From positions 1 to 64,000 of the forward strand of contig JADDOH010023704.1 in the NCBI GenBank assembly GCA_016648135.1: DNA of 64,000 nucleotides. Direction: 5' to 3'. Every line of letters starts with the position of its first letter. The stretch's first letter is position 1. Source of the DNA: Agrypnia vestita (taxonomy: Eukaryota > Arthropoda > Insecta > Trichoptera > Phryganeidae). A program made the position numbers and the translations under genes. Positions 20,958-32,217 of the stretch are shown piece by piece. A model generated the notes under the pieces. It was given only the letters and a program-made list of their open reading frames with translations. It did no database searches and was not told where the DNA came from.

Positions 20958-21877
20958 AATTATCTGGCTAGGAATGGTGGGACATGAAATAGCAGGATTT
21001 GGATTTTCTACCACTACATAAGATTTACTGCTACATACATAAAAGCAAAGGCAGCATTGTCCCACTGAGATTTCTGAATAAATACAAAATACGTGTCACT
21101 ACTTAAGAAATATTTCTGGAATCCATGAAACCTACATCTTATTGAAAGTAAGTTTTTAATAACAATAAGAATTGCCACCTTAGTTTTCCTTTTATATGCG
21201 TGAAAAAATAAATATTTAACTTTTAAACATGGATGTTGCTACTAAATAGAAGATATTGCTGTCTTTACTATGATGTTTCAGTCTAAAATCGACATCAATT
21301 CTCACTTTAGTATTAGGCTGCCATTGAAGTAGGTAGATGTTGCCTTTGCATTTAGTGCTTTGGAAACGTGATTTTGGAATGGATAGATTTTAAATTAGTA
21401 ATCCTCGGTGACTGCATTCAAAACCTTTTTTTACGATTTTTGGATATTGCTACCTTTGCTTTTATTCCTCTCAAACAATGATCTAAACTGTCATAGTGTT
21501 TATGATTGTATGTTTGATTCTGAAAATGTGTTTGTAATCCAAACCACTTGTACATCAAAGAAATTTCCCCATAAGAAATAATGAAAACTCATATATTTCG
21601 TTCCAAAACCTAAAAATATTCATTATTCGATTAATACCATGTATACCTTTTTATATTTTTATTATTTCATTTTAAATTGTGCAGGATGACTTTCATTGTC
21701 ACTAATGGAATCACTGCTATTGGTTGGCTTATTGGAATCTTTTTTGTTTTTATGGCCCCCAATATGTATGTAAAGTCCAAGGCTTCATTGAGGTTCAATT
21801 AGGACTTGTGAGAGAGGTATAAAATTAAGCTAATAAATAAATGCATTATAAATATCAATTTATTCTCCGCAATTTTT
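20958..21877. other. Intergenic, nothing recognised
   Basis: AT-rich sequence between the LINE tail and the 3' end of the coiled-coil gene. No open frame of note, repeat or RNA gene seen. Confidence 0.5.
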
Positions 21878-21883
21878 TTTATT
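21878..21883 (-). terminator. Poly(A) signal of the coiled-coil gene
   Basis: AATAAA on the minus strand, 36 bases after the stop codon and within an A-rich stretch. Its position suits a short 3'UTR. Confidence 0.6.
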
Positions 21884-21918
21884 TAAAATACAACACGTAT
21901 TCTCACTATAAATTCTTT

Positions 21919-24531
21919 TTATCTCGCTTCTTGAAATTTTTTCAGCGCATTCGCAAACACTTGTTTTGAATTTCCAATCATCTCATCGATGCATTCAAAA
22001 TCTGCCGCTCGTTCGTCTTCCAACATCTTAAGTTGTGTCTCAAGAAATTTGATCTGTTCTTGAGCAATCTCCAATTTGTTATTTAATGTTTCAATTACAA
22101 AACGTTTACAGTTACAATTACTTTCCGTTGCATCACCTCTCACAGTCGACTTTACGGTGTACTGAACTGAAGATGTTTTATGAATTGAAGTTCCCACGGA
22201 CACCATTGATCTTGTTTTATATCCGGAGACTTTCAATTCTTTACTATCCGTATCCAGTTCAGAAAGTTTTTTGTTGATGGCTGTCTGGTTACTTTTCATC
22301 TTTAAATACTTTTTTTCTAAATCCATGAATCTCCTTCGTTCATCGTCTAGTCTTTTATTAGTTTTGTCCAATAATCCAGACAGTATTTTAATTTCGTTAT
22401 CTGCTGCTATTTGCAAAGGAGTGAAGTAAACTTTTTGCAATGAGCTCTCAATAACATTATTCAATTGATTATTCAAGTAGTTAATTTTTTTATTCCTGTC
22501 GTCTAGTTTTTCATTCAGAGCGTTGACACGGAATTTTTCATTCTTCAATTCATCAGCGATTGAGCTGTGTGATAATCTCATGTTTTCATTAACATTTGAA
22601 ATTTCCTTCAAGAGATCTTGATATTGTTTTTCCACAGCTTTTTGTTGTAACTGTAAGTAAAATAATGTTATCAAAAAGAAATTTAAGACTTATAATTATA
22701 ACAACAATAAATTATTTGCTATACTGACTACTAATTCTTCCTTCAGTTTATCATCGTTCAAGCTTTTATCTGAAAGGCATTGAATAGTTTGACGCAGAGT
22801 TACTCCCTCACAATTGAGCACTTTGATACGAGCTATGGAGCCTTCCAACCTTTTCTTAATTTCTGCATATTCATTCTGCAAATTTTTCAGATCCTTTGCG
22901 GTTTTGTCTATCTGGTCCCGTCTTCGTGCTTCGATTTCTTTGATTACCTTGATTCAATTGCAATTAATAGTTTTACAATAAATTAACAACCCAATAGTCT
23001 ATAATTTATTATGGCTTAATGAAACTTTATGCACCATTAAATTTTAATTGGTGAACATCGCATTGTAGAGTGATCACTTAAAGCCAGCTCATGCGGGTTG
23101 TAAGCCCTGGGCCATGGTATAAAAAAGACTTCCATACACATTTCTCATACATATAGCTTAATCTGTGAGATTTCTATAATTTATCTTAATTAATTAATGC
23201 ACTAAATTCTGCACTTAAAAGTTGGGTAATTTTTCTCATTTGAAGATTCAGACTTAATTTTTTAAAATTAATTATTTCTACATCTACTGACAATCTGCAA
23301 TTAGACAGCTGTGCTGCTAATAATAATAAATCTTTTAATATTTTGGATTGTAACATTTCTAATACAATAATATAATGTTGTAATACAAACAGAATATGTA
23401 TACTTTATCGTTTCGTTTAATAACTAATTGAAATTGACAATATGCTAGAATTTTACGAGTTGGAAAGGTCTTAATATCAAACCTTCCACATAGTAATGCT
23501 AATAATATTTATTTTTGGCAAATATACATAAGTATGTATTTGGAAAGGATTATTCAACTGAAAATGTTAATAATACCCGTCCAATGTAGTTCCAAAATTT
23601 TTGTTTCCTTGAGAAATATAAAGTAAATTAATCTTTGTTACAATGTTGTGTAACTCGAGTCTGCACAACTTTGTTCCAACACTTAAAAAGCTGTGGAAAA
23701 ATATATTGATCCTATTTTGTCTATATGTAATTGATTTATCTTACCGATTAATTAAGAATCTCTAAGCTAGTAACTTGCCTTTCTCAAATAAAAGGGGAAA
23801 AAATGTACATTTTTATTCAAAACTTGGAACAAAGTTATAATAAAAATGAAACCTGCATTAAGTTTATGTTCCTTCATAATAATGATGTATTTCAATGTGA
23901 TTTGGATTACCTGATAATTATTTTCCTTCTTCAGTTCGGCCAAGATGTTTTTATTTTTACCAAATATCTTTTCTTCTAATTCTGAAATCTTATTCTTCAA
24001 AATGATTATTTCTTGAGCTCTGCCTTTGAAGCCAATTGGTTCCGAAGCCAACTTTTGAATGCTCACAAAACCGGGTCCGATTTCATTTTGCAAACATTTA
24101 TTTGCTAGTAGAAGCTCATTTTTTTGATCAATTTGTTTATTTCTACTGTCGATTAATTTTTTAGTTGCATTGGCTAATTTTTCACGTAAGTCTTTCAGCT
24201 CGTCCAGACTTGGAATAACTATTTCTTCAGTTAATTTTGCTTCCTTATTTTCCAATGTCTTGTTTTCGTTTTCAATTAATTTTCTTTCTAAAGCTGCATA
24301 CTTTGTTTTGAATGATTCTAATTCTGCGACCGAGTGTCGGTTTTGTTTGCATAGCTCTGTTATTTTTGAGCTGATAACTCCGGCAGATTTTGCAGAAATG
24401 CTAGGGCCACCGGTTGAGACTACGTTTTTGATATCTTCTTTCAAGGAACTGATGGTTTTCGACAATTCATCTATTTGGCAATCTCTTTCTTTAATAAACC
24501 GCCTCAAATCGCCATTTTCTGATGTTAAAGA
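21919..24531 (-). CDS. CCDC13: Coiled-coil protein, CCDC13-like, last three exons
   Basis: Exons 24531-23911 (207 codons), 22947-22732 (72 codons) and 22650-21919 (243 codons plus TAA) are all in phase 0. Splice sites are AG|TCTTTA at the start, CAG|GTAATC, AAG|GTAATC (acceptor), TTA|GTAGTC (weak donor) and ACAG|TTACAA. The joined 522 residues are nearly all heptad-rich coiled coil (ELSKTISSLKEDI, LRDQIDK-type runs, YLNNQLNNVIESSL). A block around FVSIQKLASEPIGFKGRAQE and IIILKNKISELEEK resembles the GRAQ-containing segment of CCDC13, a centriolar-satellite and cilium-related protein. I recognise that block from memory only. The first exon begins mid-protein, so 5' exons lie to the right and were not found. 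The penultimate exon is well supported by phase, but its donor deviates from consensus. Confidence 0.7.
23086..23175. repeat. Dispersed repeat, copy shared with 40062-40160
   Basis: Both copies read AGCTCAT(A/G)C…GTTGTAAG(C/T)CC(T)…GAG/GGCCAT, then AGACTTCCAT/TCTTCCAT, TTTCTCA(C)ATA and CTGTGAGA(C)TT(C). It lies in an intron of the coiled-coil gene. Family unknown. Confidence 0.5.
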
Positions 24532-24971
24532 CTTGAAAGTATAATGAAATACATTTAAAAAAAATTATCCTAATATTTTTTCTACGGACACATTGTATTA
24601 TTCATGTAAAATTATAATACATTACAGAAAAGCATCCCGTTATATTGGAGAATGCTGTTTTTGTGCCACTTCGTTGAAAAGTAAATGGTCACCACACGGA
24701 TTGGGAAACTACGCATAGGGCTATTAGCCTATTGAGCGTTTTTGGCAAACTATGTACGTATATAGAATTCAAATAGAAAGGGCAAGAATTTTAAAGAAAG
24801 AAAAATTGCAAGGGGCTTTTGTGGGTAGAAAAGGATGCATGGTACAAATCTTTTCTGTGTGAGTGATGACGGAAATGATTTTTGTACAATTGTATGAAAG
24901 AAATAAAAGGAGCGAGAATTTGTTGTGAGAATGAATATTCTGCTAAATTCAAGGGACCCATTTTGAATTAT

Positions 24972-25240
24972 GTGGAACCCCGTTAACTCGAAATTCAAGG
25001 TAAAAAAAAGCGTGATGCAATTACGAAATTCTCCAAAAATCGTATAACTCATGATAATGTTGTGGAAAATGTCTGTATTTTTGCATATTTCAAGAAATTA
25101 TTTCGAAAATGCAATATTTATATGCTAATACAAAGATAGTAACATTTATATTGCTAAAGTATCCAATATTGACACATTTGTTGTTCTCACTTGCGAAAAA
25201 TATCGAAATATTTTTTAATAATTTGAAAAAATGGAAGTGA
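24972..25240 (+). repeat. pogo/Tigger-like element, left part
   Basis: GTGGAACCCCGTTAACTCGA is a variant of the CAGTAGAACCTCATTAATTC end seen at 41681. It is followed by the same interior (AAAATGTCTGTATTTTTGCA, then AACACATTTGTTGTTCTCAC). The matching right end may be the one at 27340-27415, with other elements inserted between. Confidence 0.55.
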
Positions 25241-25505
25241 AGCTCGGATTGACCAAGGAAGAATTGGATATGCAGCTGTTTTGGCGCATTTGGAAAATTT
25301 ATGTATGAAGTATGAACGAAAGTAGAGCTGTATTTAACAGTCGATAGAATAAAGTAAATTAATTAATAAAATATAAAGACCTGTTGTGATCATTCAAATC
25401 TTGCATTGGAAGATGGCCTTGTTAGTTGCTTCAAAAATTGATGAGTGTGCATGAGAATACGTTTGAAAGTAAACGAGGTAAGAATAGTATGCCAAGGTAG
25501 AGCAT

Positions 25506-25913
25506 GACCACAATAACTTGGCGTGCGGCGACTTTGGAACTAAAACCCGCCCCGCCCGCAACCCCTTGCCCTGTCATTCAGTTCAATTTCGGGAGCTGTA
25601 TCTTGATTACCAATATACACTGAATTATTATGTCCAAAACATCCTAAACAGTCCGGGATGGCGCAAGAACAATTGCCAATGAAATATTAAAGTTTTGCGA
25701 AGCTGAAAAAGCCAATAATGGACCGATATTACCGTCTGACAGATAGAACGGCCGCCATTATTACTTGGTTTCTTTAGTGCTGCCCGACCAAATTTCTGTT
25801 AATGACTACGACACCGGTCACCGGACATTCTGTATTGAGTAATAAATTTACATCCTGGCAACTTCTGTTAGGCGACAGGGACACCCTCCCTCGCATGCCA
25901 AGTTATAGTGGTG
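25506..25913 (+). mobile_element. MITE family M1, copy 1 (~407 bp)
   Basis: Ends are inverted: GACCACAATAACTTGGCGTG on the left and CATGCCAAGTTATAGTGGT on the right. The interior is ~85-90% alike by eye to 51681-52127, read in the opposite direction, including CCGGTCACCGGACATTCTGT and AACGGCCGCCATTA. No coding capacity. GC content is higher than the surroundings. Confidence 0.75.
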
Positions 25914-26408
25914 GCACTATAATAGTGTGCTTCTTGTAAGTTATGTTATAACCCACCTTTATCTGACCTAGCAGGTGATGGTTCAACTCTTCGTGATAGA
26001 TGTCAGATTTTGGAATGACGGAATGTGATTTTTCTTTTCTTTGTTCATTTCCCTTATGTATTGTAGTATTACTCTCTTTTTTCTTTTTGGCTGACATTTC
26101 TAATGATACCACATTATACACCTTTCACTCTAATTGTCAAAGTAATGTTGAAAGAGTTTGTTTTGTTTGTATACATATTTTTAAGAACATTTTTAAACAT
26201 CCAACAAGTACTGACATTGAATGTAGAAGAAAATAAATTATAACCTAGAGTTGCCATTTGTCAAGGCTTTCAGGAGAAATCTTTTTCGCATCATATGGAT
26301 TCTTCTGTGAATTTTTTTATCACTCAAGTATTAAAATATGATACAATTTACGTTAGTATGTATAAGCCATCTACAACGCACATTGTTTCAATTTGTTGGT
26401 GTTTATAG

Positions 26409-27252
26409 TAGGGATGGGCGTTGAATGGACGGACTAGTTGAAATCAACCTTTGACGTTTATCGCATGGACTAGTTGAATTCGTAGACGGTGGACGGCAGA
26501 CGCCGTGGACGTTGGACGATTTGAGATTCAACGTAGTGCAAAGCAACAAGCGAGAGCAAGACAAAACGTCTCCGTTTATTTCTCTCTCATCTCTCGCTGT
26601 CGACTTGTAGACGGGTAATTTCATTTCAACTCTAAAGTACACTACCATAGAGTGCAGATCTGTGTACACGAACTATGACAGAGACTTGAAAATTGAATGC
26701 ATGCGTAGGGTGAGGTAGGCTTAATAAGCTATTATCTATTATTTTTTACTTGATTTGTGCGATGTGATGTTTCGGTGAATTCCCAATTTTGCACTGTATA
26801 AAATAAAACAATTCTGTTTAATTATTTTATTTTTTATGGAACTAATGTTTTACTGCTTACACCTGATATTGTTGTGTATACCTACTTCTTTCTTTATTAT
26901 ATATAGAAAAAAAGTATATAAAACAATATGTAAAAGCCTATAATGTGCGTATACAAATAAATAATAAAATATTTCTTTTTACATATAAGCACAAGTAGCG
27001 GTTTTACTTTCCCCGAAACTATATTCCTCTGAACTTCTTTAAATTTTAAAAATTAACGTAATAAAAATAGCCAACGGTTGAGCCGTCGAGCAGCGTCGCG
27101 TCGAACCGTAGACAGTTGACCATCGTCCCGATGTTTAGGTAGAACGTCCGCGTAACGAAGTTGACGAATTCAACTAGTTGATCGTCTCGTCGATGGACGG
27201 ACGTGGACGGTCTCGTTTCGTCGACAGTAAATATGTCGACGACCCATCATCA
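26409..27252. mobile_element. hAT-type non-autonomous element (844 bp) with perfect 8-bp TSD
   Basis: It is flanked by GTTTATAG at 26401-26408 and 27253-27260, an exact 8-bp duplication, the hAT hallmark. The left end TAGGGATGGGCGTTG matches the common hAT terminus. The right end (complement TGATGATGGGTCGTCG) is a diverged partner. Both subterminal ~170 bp are full of GGACG/GTCGAC-type short repeats, the kind hAT transposases bind. The middle is AT-rich with no transposase. Confidence 0.8.
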
Positions 27253-27339
27253 GTTTATAGGTATAAGTACCAACACAACGAACAACTCGCACGCATGTAG
27301 CCTCGCCTCATAGTTTCATGATTTTTTTGTACTTTGAAT

Positions 27340-27415
27340 TTCAAATTAACAGGGTTATGCATAATTCAAAATATTTTTTTCAGTCCCTTGATTTCGAATG
27401 AAGTTCTACTGTACT
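27340..27415 (+). repeat. pogo/Tigger-like right end
   Basis: CAAATTAACAGGGTTATGCA is followed by TTTCGAATGAAGTTCTACTG. This parallels the doubled right end of the 41681-42158 copy (GAATTAACGCGGTTTT…GAATTAACGGGGTTTTACTG). It is the likely partner of 24972. Confidence 0.5.
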
Positions 27416-27817
27416 GAAAAAGAATTTAGTTAAAATAAGTGTCCTAGATTTTGAACAGAACTATCTAAGTTTTAAGTGACAGGGCCAAATTACTTGTTTC
27501 TGGGCCAATTGACACTTTTGTATATATAGTAAAAATTAAGGAAAAAGTATACTCAATAAACAGTGGGTATTTACTAATTCAATTGGCAAAATTGAGCCTA
27601 TTACTACCGAACAAGCATGTCAAAATAATTATTTCATATGTACACGTCAAAAAGAATGGTCAACTTCCGGTTCTGTTGATGAATCAGTTTCTATAACAGG
27701 TTATTATTATTTATTCCTATCATATATAAAAATTCAGTCTTAATTGGAAACCTATTAAAACATTCTGGTAAAAATTAACGTTGTGACCACATTTGTAATA
27801 ATAATTATTAACTTGAG

Positions 27818-28151
27818 ACTAACTAACTAACTAACTAACCATCACGCCGTTTCCCTGCAGGGGTAGGCAGAGAGGATTGAACGCCACACTCTTCTATCCT
27901 GGCACACCACTTTTGCTTCGGCCACATTCATACATCTTCTCATACACGTTCTACGATTGTTGCGGCTTTTAACAGGGCCATCCTCAAATACTTGTAGTAC
28001 CTGATCGTGCCAGGTCTTTCGCGGACACCCTCTATTCCTGTTGCCTTCAACATTCGCCTCATATATTTTCTTAACCATCCTTTCCTCGTTCATACGTTCC
28101 ACATGACCAAACCATCTCAGCACTCCTTTCTTTATTCTATCTACCACACTT
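27818..28151 (-). mobile_element. LINE fragment, 334 bp, with 14-bp TSD and (TTAG)n tail
   Basis: ATTATTAACTTGAG occurs at 27804-27817 and again at 28152-28165, exactly flanking the insert. The minus strand is one open frame throughout (RIKKGVLRWFGHVERM, RMVKKIYEANVEG, CPRKTWHDQV, ILSAYPCRE) and ends in the GTTA-repeat tail. It is the same family as 7299-8252. An intact frame and perfect duplication indicate a young insertion. Confidence 0.88.
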
Positions 28152-28165
28152 ATTATTAACTTGAG

Positions 28166-29100
28166 GGCCAAAAAAATATAGATAAAAGTAAATCACCAAG
28201 GCCAAAGATTTTCTGAATTTTTTGTGATTTTTCTTTTTACGAAAAAACCATGAAAACATGCGTATATTAAAAAAAACACACACATTCATATTATTTTATC
28301 GTAATTGTCATAATGCAATGATTTTTTTTATCGTTCAAGTAAAAAAAAAAATATTTTTCAATTCCGATAATGTTACCAGCGCAACATTATACGAAAAATA
28401 ATAATTTATTTTTATTTGTTTATTAGAGACAATACTACTATTATTATTTGATGCTAACCTAGTAATCTTCTTCTGTGTGGTATATTTTGTTGCACGGCAC
28501 AGCACACGACGGGACATGGCACTCATAACACATAAATATGATACACTTTCACACACACATATATTTCAAATAAACACAACAAAATTGCGTGTATTTTTGT
28601 TAATAAATCACTGTTAGTATTCAATTGAATCATAAACCAAGAAAAACTGACAAATATCGCAAAACATATCGTATATATTTGTGTATACGTGTACAAATAA
28701 ATAGAAAATCGAAAAAATAAATTGTATTTCCCGCACACTTTGTGCGTGACCTTCAATGACGAAATATTTGAATTTCGATTGCGCAACACGCGTTCACGGC
28801 GCCACCTACAACTATTCTATACAATATTGACGGCAGAAAAACTTGTTTTGATTTTTGATTTAAAATATAATCCTTGATGTTTTTGAGTTGAAAATGGAAC
28901 GACAGGTCACCACGGGATTACTCTACTGGGAAAAAATCACGTTTTTCAAATTCGATACGCGGCCGTCGAGAAATAATTAATTTTGCACCTGTCGCATATA
29001 TCGGACGGTGGCACTCTGGCCCCTGTCATCGTCTGTCGCACAGGTCCGACGTGGCCCGAGGGGGGTTAAGGGTGGTGTATAAATTAAAAGCATTAAAGTT
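28166..29100. other. Intergenic, nothing firm
   Basis: AT-rich to ~28800, then a GC-richer stretch (28880-29070) ending GGCCCGAGGGGGGTTAAGGG. The TTAA-ending, G-rich edge hints at a piggyBac-type right end, but I found no partner end. Confidence 0.4.
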
Positions 29101-29117
29101 TGTAAAATTATACAAAT

Positions 29118-29123
29118 TTTATT
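29118..29123 (-). terminator. RpLP2 poly(A) signal
   Basis: AATAAA on the minus strand, 80 bases past the RpLP2 stop codon. It gives the short 3'UTR usual for ribosomal-protein mRNAs. Confidence 0.75.
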
Positions 29124-29202
29124 TCATAGAAATAATTTGCACAATAAGATGCAATATTTGCGAATGTTACGATGTTCAGGTGAAGCGACTAAGTCCATCT
29201 TC

Positions 29203-30833
29203 TTAGTCGAAAAGACCGAAGCCCATGTCGTCGTCAGACTCTGAATCTGCCTTCTCTTCGACCTTCTTGTCTTCTGTAAAGTAAAATGGGAAAATAATGA
29301 TTAATAATTGGTAATACATTCACAGATTGACAATGGGGATGGTTAATTTAATATCAGAACAGATATAACATCAAAATATTTCAGTCGAAAGATGGTATAA
29401 GTTAAGATCATCATATTGAGAATGTTACTAAGGCAGACTAAGGTTTCTAAAGTTCAGACTTAACACACAAACAAATTCATCTCAGAGAGCAAAATTGCTC
29501 AAAAGGTATGCAATAAAATGATTCTAGCATGTAATAATTCATTTTCATTGGTCGAAAAATACTTATATATATTTTCTTATTTAATTTGTGATACAGTTGC
29601 CGGCAAAGAAATCCGGCTAGTATGAGAATAATGTGTCTATTTTATAATACGTCAATGATATAAACCTTGCATGTTATCTATAATTTACACATTTTTCTTC
29701 AGATATTGCCTAAATTCGATTGTCAAAAGCAATTTGCAAAAAAACGTCAAATAATATTTTTCGAAACAATTAGAAGATAGCTTTTGATAGAAAATAATAG
29801 ATGTCTCACTAAAAATAAAAGGAATTGAAAAAGACTAAATTTTAAATGATCATAAAAGATTGTTGCAATATAATTTGTAACACATTTTTCTGTTTTCTGA
29901 AGTGATTCATCTAATTTGTTTTAAATTATCAACTTTCCATTATTATTTTGTGTGTTCCTAAATTTGATCGACAAGGAGTTGAATCTATCTGATAAATTTA
30001 CTGATATTTATGTTGGAACTTGTAAAGAAAATATGACAAAAGTTTACATATTTTTCAGGTACACTGTGAGTAACTTGCTTCATTTAAGGCGCGATTAACA
30101 ATACTTTTGAAGAATTGAAAAAAACAGAAAACATTTGAAAAATTGCACGTAAGTATATTACCTTTCTTCTCCTCTGCAGCAGCCGCCGGAGCAGCAGAGA
30201 CTGCAGCTACGGCTCCACCGCCGCTGGGCATGGAAGACAGCTTCTCACGACCTGGAAATATTAAAACATAGTTAGCAATGCTCATTTTTCCTCTTGGCAG
30301 TGAAATGTCACATCGAGAACGTCAGATATAAAAAATCTCAGCACTGTCAATCAGCCGAAAGATGGTATAATATGTGAATCATCATAAACTTTTTTATTTG
30401 GTGAAATCTTAGAATCGTTTGGATTCGTTATGAACCCTAACTATGCCACTAAATCATGGCTAAGTAAAAAAAGGTGGCAACGCACACAAATTCTGATAAA
30501 TTTTGCAGCATTTTGATATTAAATCGACAACACTTCAGCGCAAAACATTTGGGCAGTCGTTTTTCCTTGCTGCAATAGTGCATATGCGCTATTGCGTCAA
30601 ATCTATTAATATCCTACCGAGATTAATATAAGATATGGTTTGCAAATCGAGTAGTACATACCTTTAACGATGAGTTCCTCAACGTCCTTTCCGTTGAGTT
30701 CGGCGATGACCTTCTTCAGCTTCTCGGCATCGGCTTCAATACCGACGGAGCTGAGGATCTTCTCGATATCTCCGGAAGTAGGAGCTGCCTTCCCTCCCAG
30801 CACAGCAAGCAAATATGCGGCCACGTAACGCAT
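29203..30833 (-). CDS. RpLP2: 60S acidic ribosomal protein P2
   Basis: Coding exons 30833-30662, 30251-30162 and 29273-29203 have exact GT-AG borders and join to 110 codons. The N-terminal dimerisation domain starts MRYVAAYLLAVLGG. The Ala/Gly-rich hinge (GGGAVAAVSAAPAAAAEE) follows at residues ~68-85. The protein ends with the invariant acidic tail SDDDMGFGLFD. P2 pairs with P1 on P0 to form the ribosomal stalk, which recruits elongation factors to the GTPase centre. Length and motifs are those of full-length eukaryotic P2 (the AAYLLA start separates it from P1). A noncoding 5' exon, 31238-31162, is joined to AG just before the ATG. Each coding intron carries a box C/D snoRNA candidate. Confidence 0.97.
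29350..29418 (-). ncRNA. Box C/D snoRNA candidate A (RpLP2 second coding intron)
   Basis: Minus strand: C box ATGATGA at 29414-29408, D' box CTGA at 29384-29381, C'-like TGATGTT, and D box CTGA at 29357-29354. The ends AATA and TATT can pair as a short terminal stem. The 11 bases CCATCTTTCG plus the preceding A, just before D', are complementary to CGAAAGATGGT, a conserved 28S rRNA stretch. By the D'+5 rule the target would be the second A of GAAAG. It lies on the host sense strand, ~750 bases upstream of no other exon, so it would be released by splicing. Candidate B in the neighbouring intron shares the guide. Confidence 0.75.
30318..30390 (-). ncRNA. Box C/D snoRNA candidate B (RpLP2 first coding intron)
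   Basis: Minus strand: C box ATGATGA at 30385-30379, D' box CTGA at 30354-30351 and D box CTGA at 30325-30322, with spacings close to candidate A. The guide ACCATCTTTCGG directly before D' gives 12 complementary bases to 28S CCGAAAGATGGT. The C' box and terminal stem are weaker than in A. An alternative D box at 30341-30338 would allow an AU-rich stem. The two introns therefore carry paralogous guides. Confidence 0.68.
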
Positions 30834-31161
30834 TCTGCAAACAAATACAACTTGTCAGTAGAGAACATATTTTCCCGCCGCGAGATACACAATCGCACTT
30901 TCGACTCACGCACTAGTCTACATCACACCATAAATTAAACCAGTTCAACATACACATTTTGGACTTATTAACACAAAGCTAGCACTGAATCGCAGATTAA
31001 AATACCACATTGCTTTTCTGGATCTGACACAATCCGATGACATCGAAGAGTATGGAACGCATTATATCCCAATATCATTAAATTGCGCATAAAGCGCTAC
31101 AAATCATACACATGCGATGAGTATTTTAGGAATCTAATCAAATTTTCTTGAAATTACTTAC

Positions 31162-31238
31162 TTTTAAGTCGTAGATGACACGAAACGTGTGGGATGCCGG
31201 CGTAAAAATGTTCACGACTCCGACAACTGACGGAAAAG
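31162..31238 (-). promoter_or_regulatory. RpLP2: RpLP2 noncoding first exon with 5'TOP-like start
   Basis: CTTTTC at 31238-31233 (minus strand) is the pyrimidine start typical of ribosomal-protein mRNAs (TOP motif, coupling translation to growth signalling). The exon ends AAAA|GTAAGT at 31161-31156. The acceptor TTTGCAG lies one base before the ATG. The transcription start itself is inferred. Confidence 0.65.
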
Positions 31239-31690
31239 AAAAGAACTGTTTAAAGCGCAGAAACGGAAATCAGTATTTTCCGGTTTTAGTGTTACCATAT
31301 TGAAAACGCATTTTAAGAGTAGATACTGAGTGTAATAACTCGCGATGGGAGGGTTAGCACCAATTAGTAAATAGTCTGAATTCGTCCTCGTGATTTGAAA
31401 GCGCGACGTAAAATAATACCTAATTAAAATTGTATTAAAATATAATACCTTCAATATATTTATATTCTGTAGTATAACCAGCGTATTACTAAAAACTATT
31501 TTTGAAGTGTTTTACTCGTCTCTATGTCTCTAATAAATGAAAATGAATAATATCTTGATATTTTCCTCTAAGAATATTTTGGAAAAAGTATGAATGACTT
31601 ATTTTTTTATCTATGAACTTTTTAAATATGTATGTCATGTATCTGCGTTAGGAGAATACTGAGAAATAATTAGTCAATAATGACGCGATT
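31239..31690. other. RpLP2 upstream region
   Basis: Region upstream of the inferred start. Moderately AT-rich. No TATA box at a fitting distance, as is usual for TOP promoters. Nothing else recognised. Confidence 0.4.
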
Positions 31691-31695
31691 TTCAT

Positions 31696-32041
31696 AACTA
31701 ACCAACCATTACACTTTTTTCAGACGGGTAGGCAGAGAAAATAGAACGCCACACTCTTCAGTCCTGGCACAAAACTTTTGTACATCTAAGTACTAGATGA
31801 GTACTCACGAAAACGGCGCTATATAAATGATTCAACTATTATTATTATTATTCTCATGCACGCTGTTCGGTTGTTGAAGCTTCTAATAGAGCCATCCTCC
31901 AATATTTGATTTATCTGGTCATTCCAAGCCTTCCGCGAACCCCCTCTATTTCTGCTGCCTTCAATACTTGCCTCATAAATTTTCTTTCCTCACTCATCTG
32001 TTCCACATGGCCAAACTATCCGATCCTTTCTTTATTCTATC
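31696..32041 (-). mobile_element. Decayed copy of the (TTAG)n LINE end, with a nested insert
   Basis: It aligns to 27818-28151 by CTAACCAACCATTACAC, GGTAGGCAGAGA, ACGCCACACTCTTC and CGTTCGGTTGTTGAAGCTTC-like blocks. It is broken by ~70 bp (about 31782-31850) that ends GCGCTATATAAATG…(ATT)n, itself looking like the 3' tail of another retroelement. Confidence 0.7.
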
Positions 32042-32217
32042 TGTAATGAGGTATTTATGATTTTTTTATCATATCTGAAACTTTATACATAATTTTTTTT
32101 TATTAAAATGTAGGTAGTAGCTTGCTATTGTTTTATGTTGACATGGAGAAAAAGTAAGGACACAAGGAAATCACTTATCTACTTATTTAATGAGTGACAC
32201 CATTTTTTTTTTATGAA

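Noticed and set aside
23767..23910. Extension of the coiled-coil open frame past NNYQ
   Set aside because: A canonical donor (CAG|GTAATC) lies at 23911/23910 and the extension loses all coiled-coil character; intron read-through.
28880..29075. Right end of another piggyBac element (GGGGGGTTAAGGG)
   Set aside because: No matching left end with TTAA could be found nearby.
30338..30390. Shorter form of snoRNA candidate B using the CTGA at 30341-30338 as box D
   Set aside because: It leaves only 9 bases after D', whereas the alternative at 30325 keeps the spacing of candidate A.
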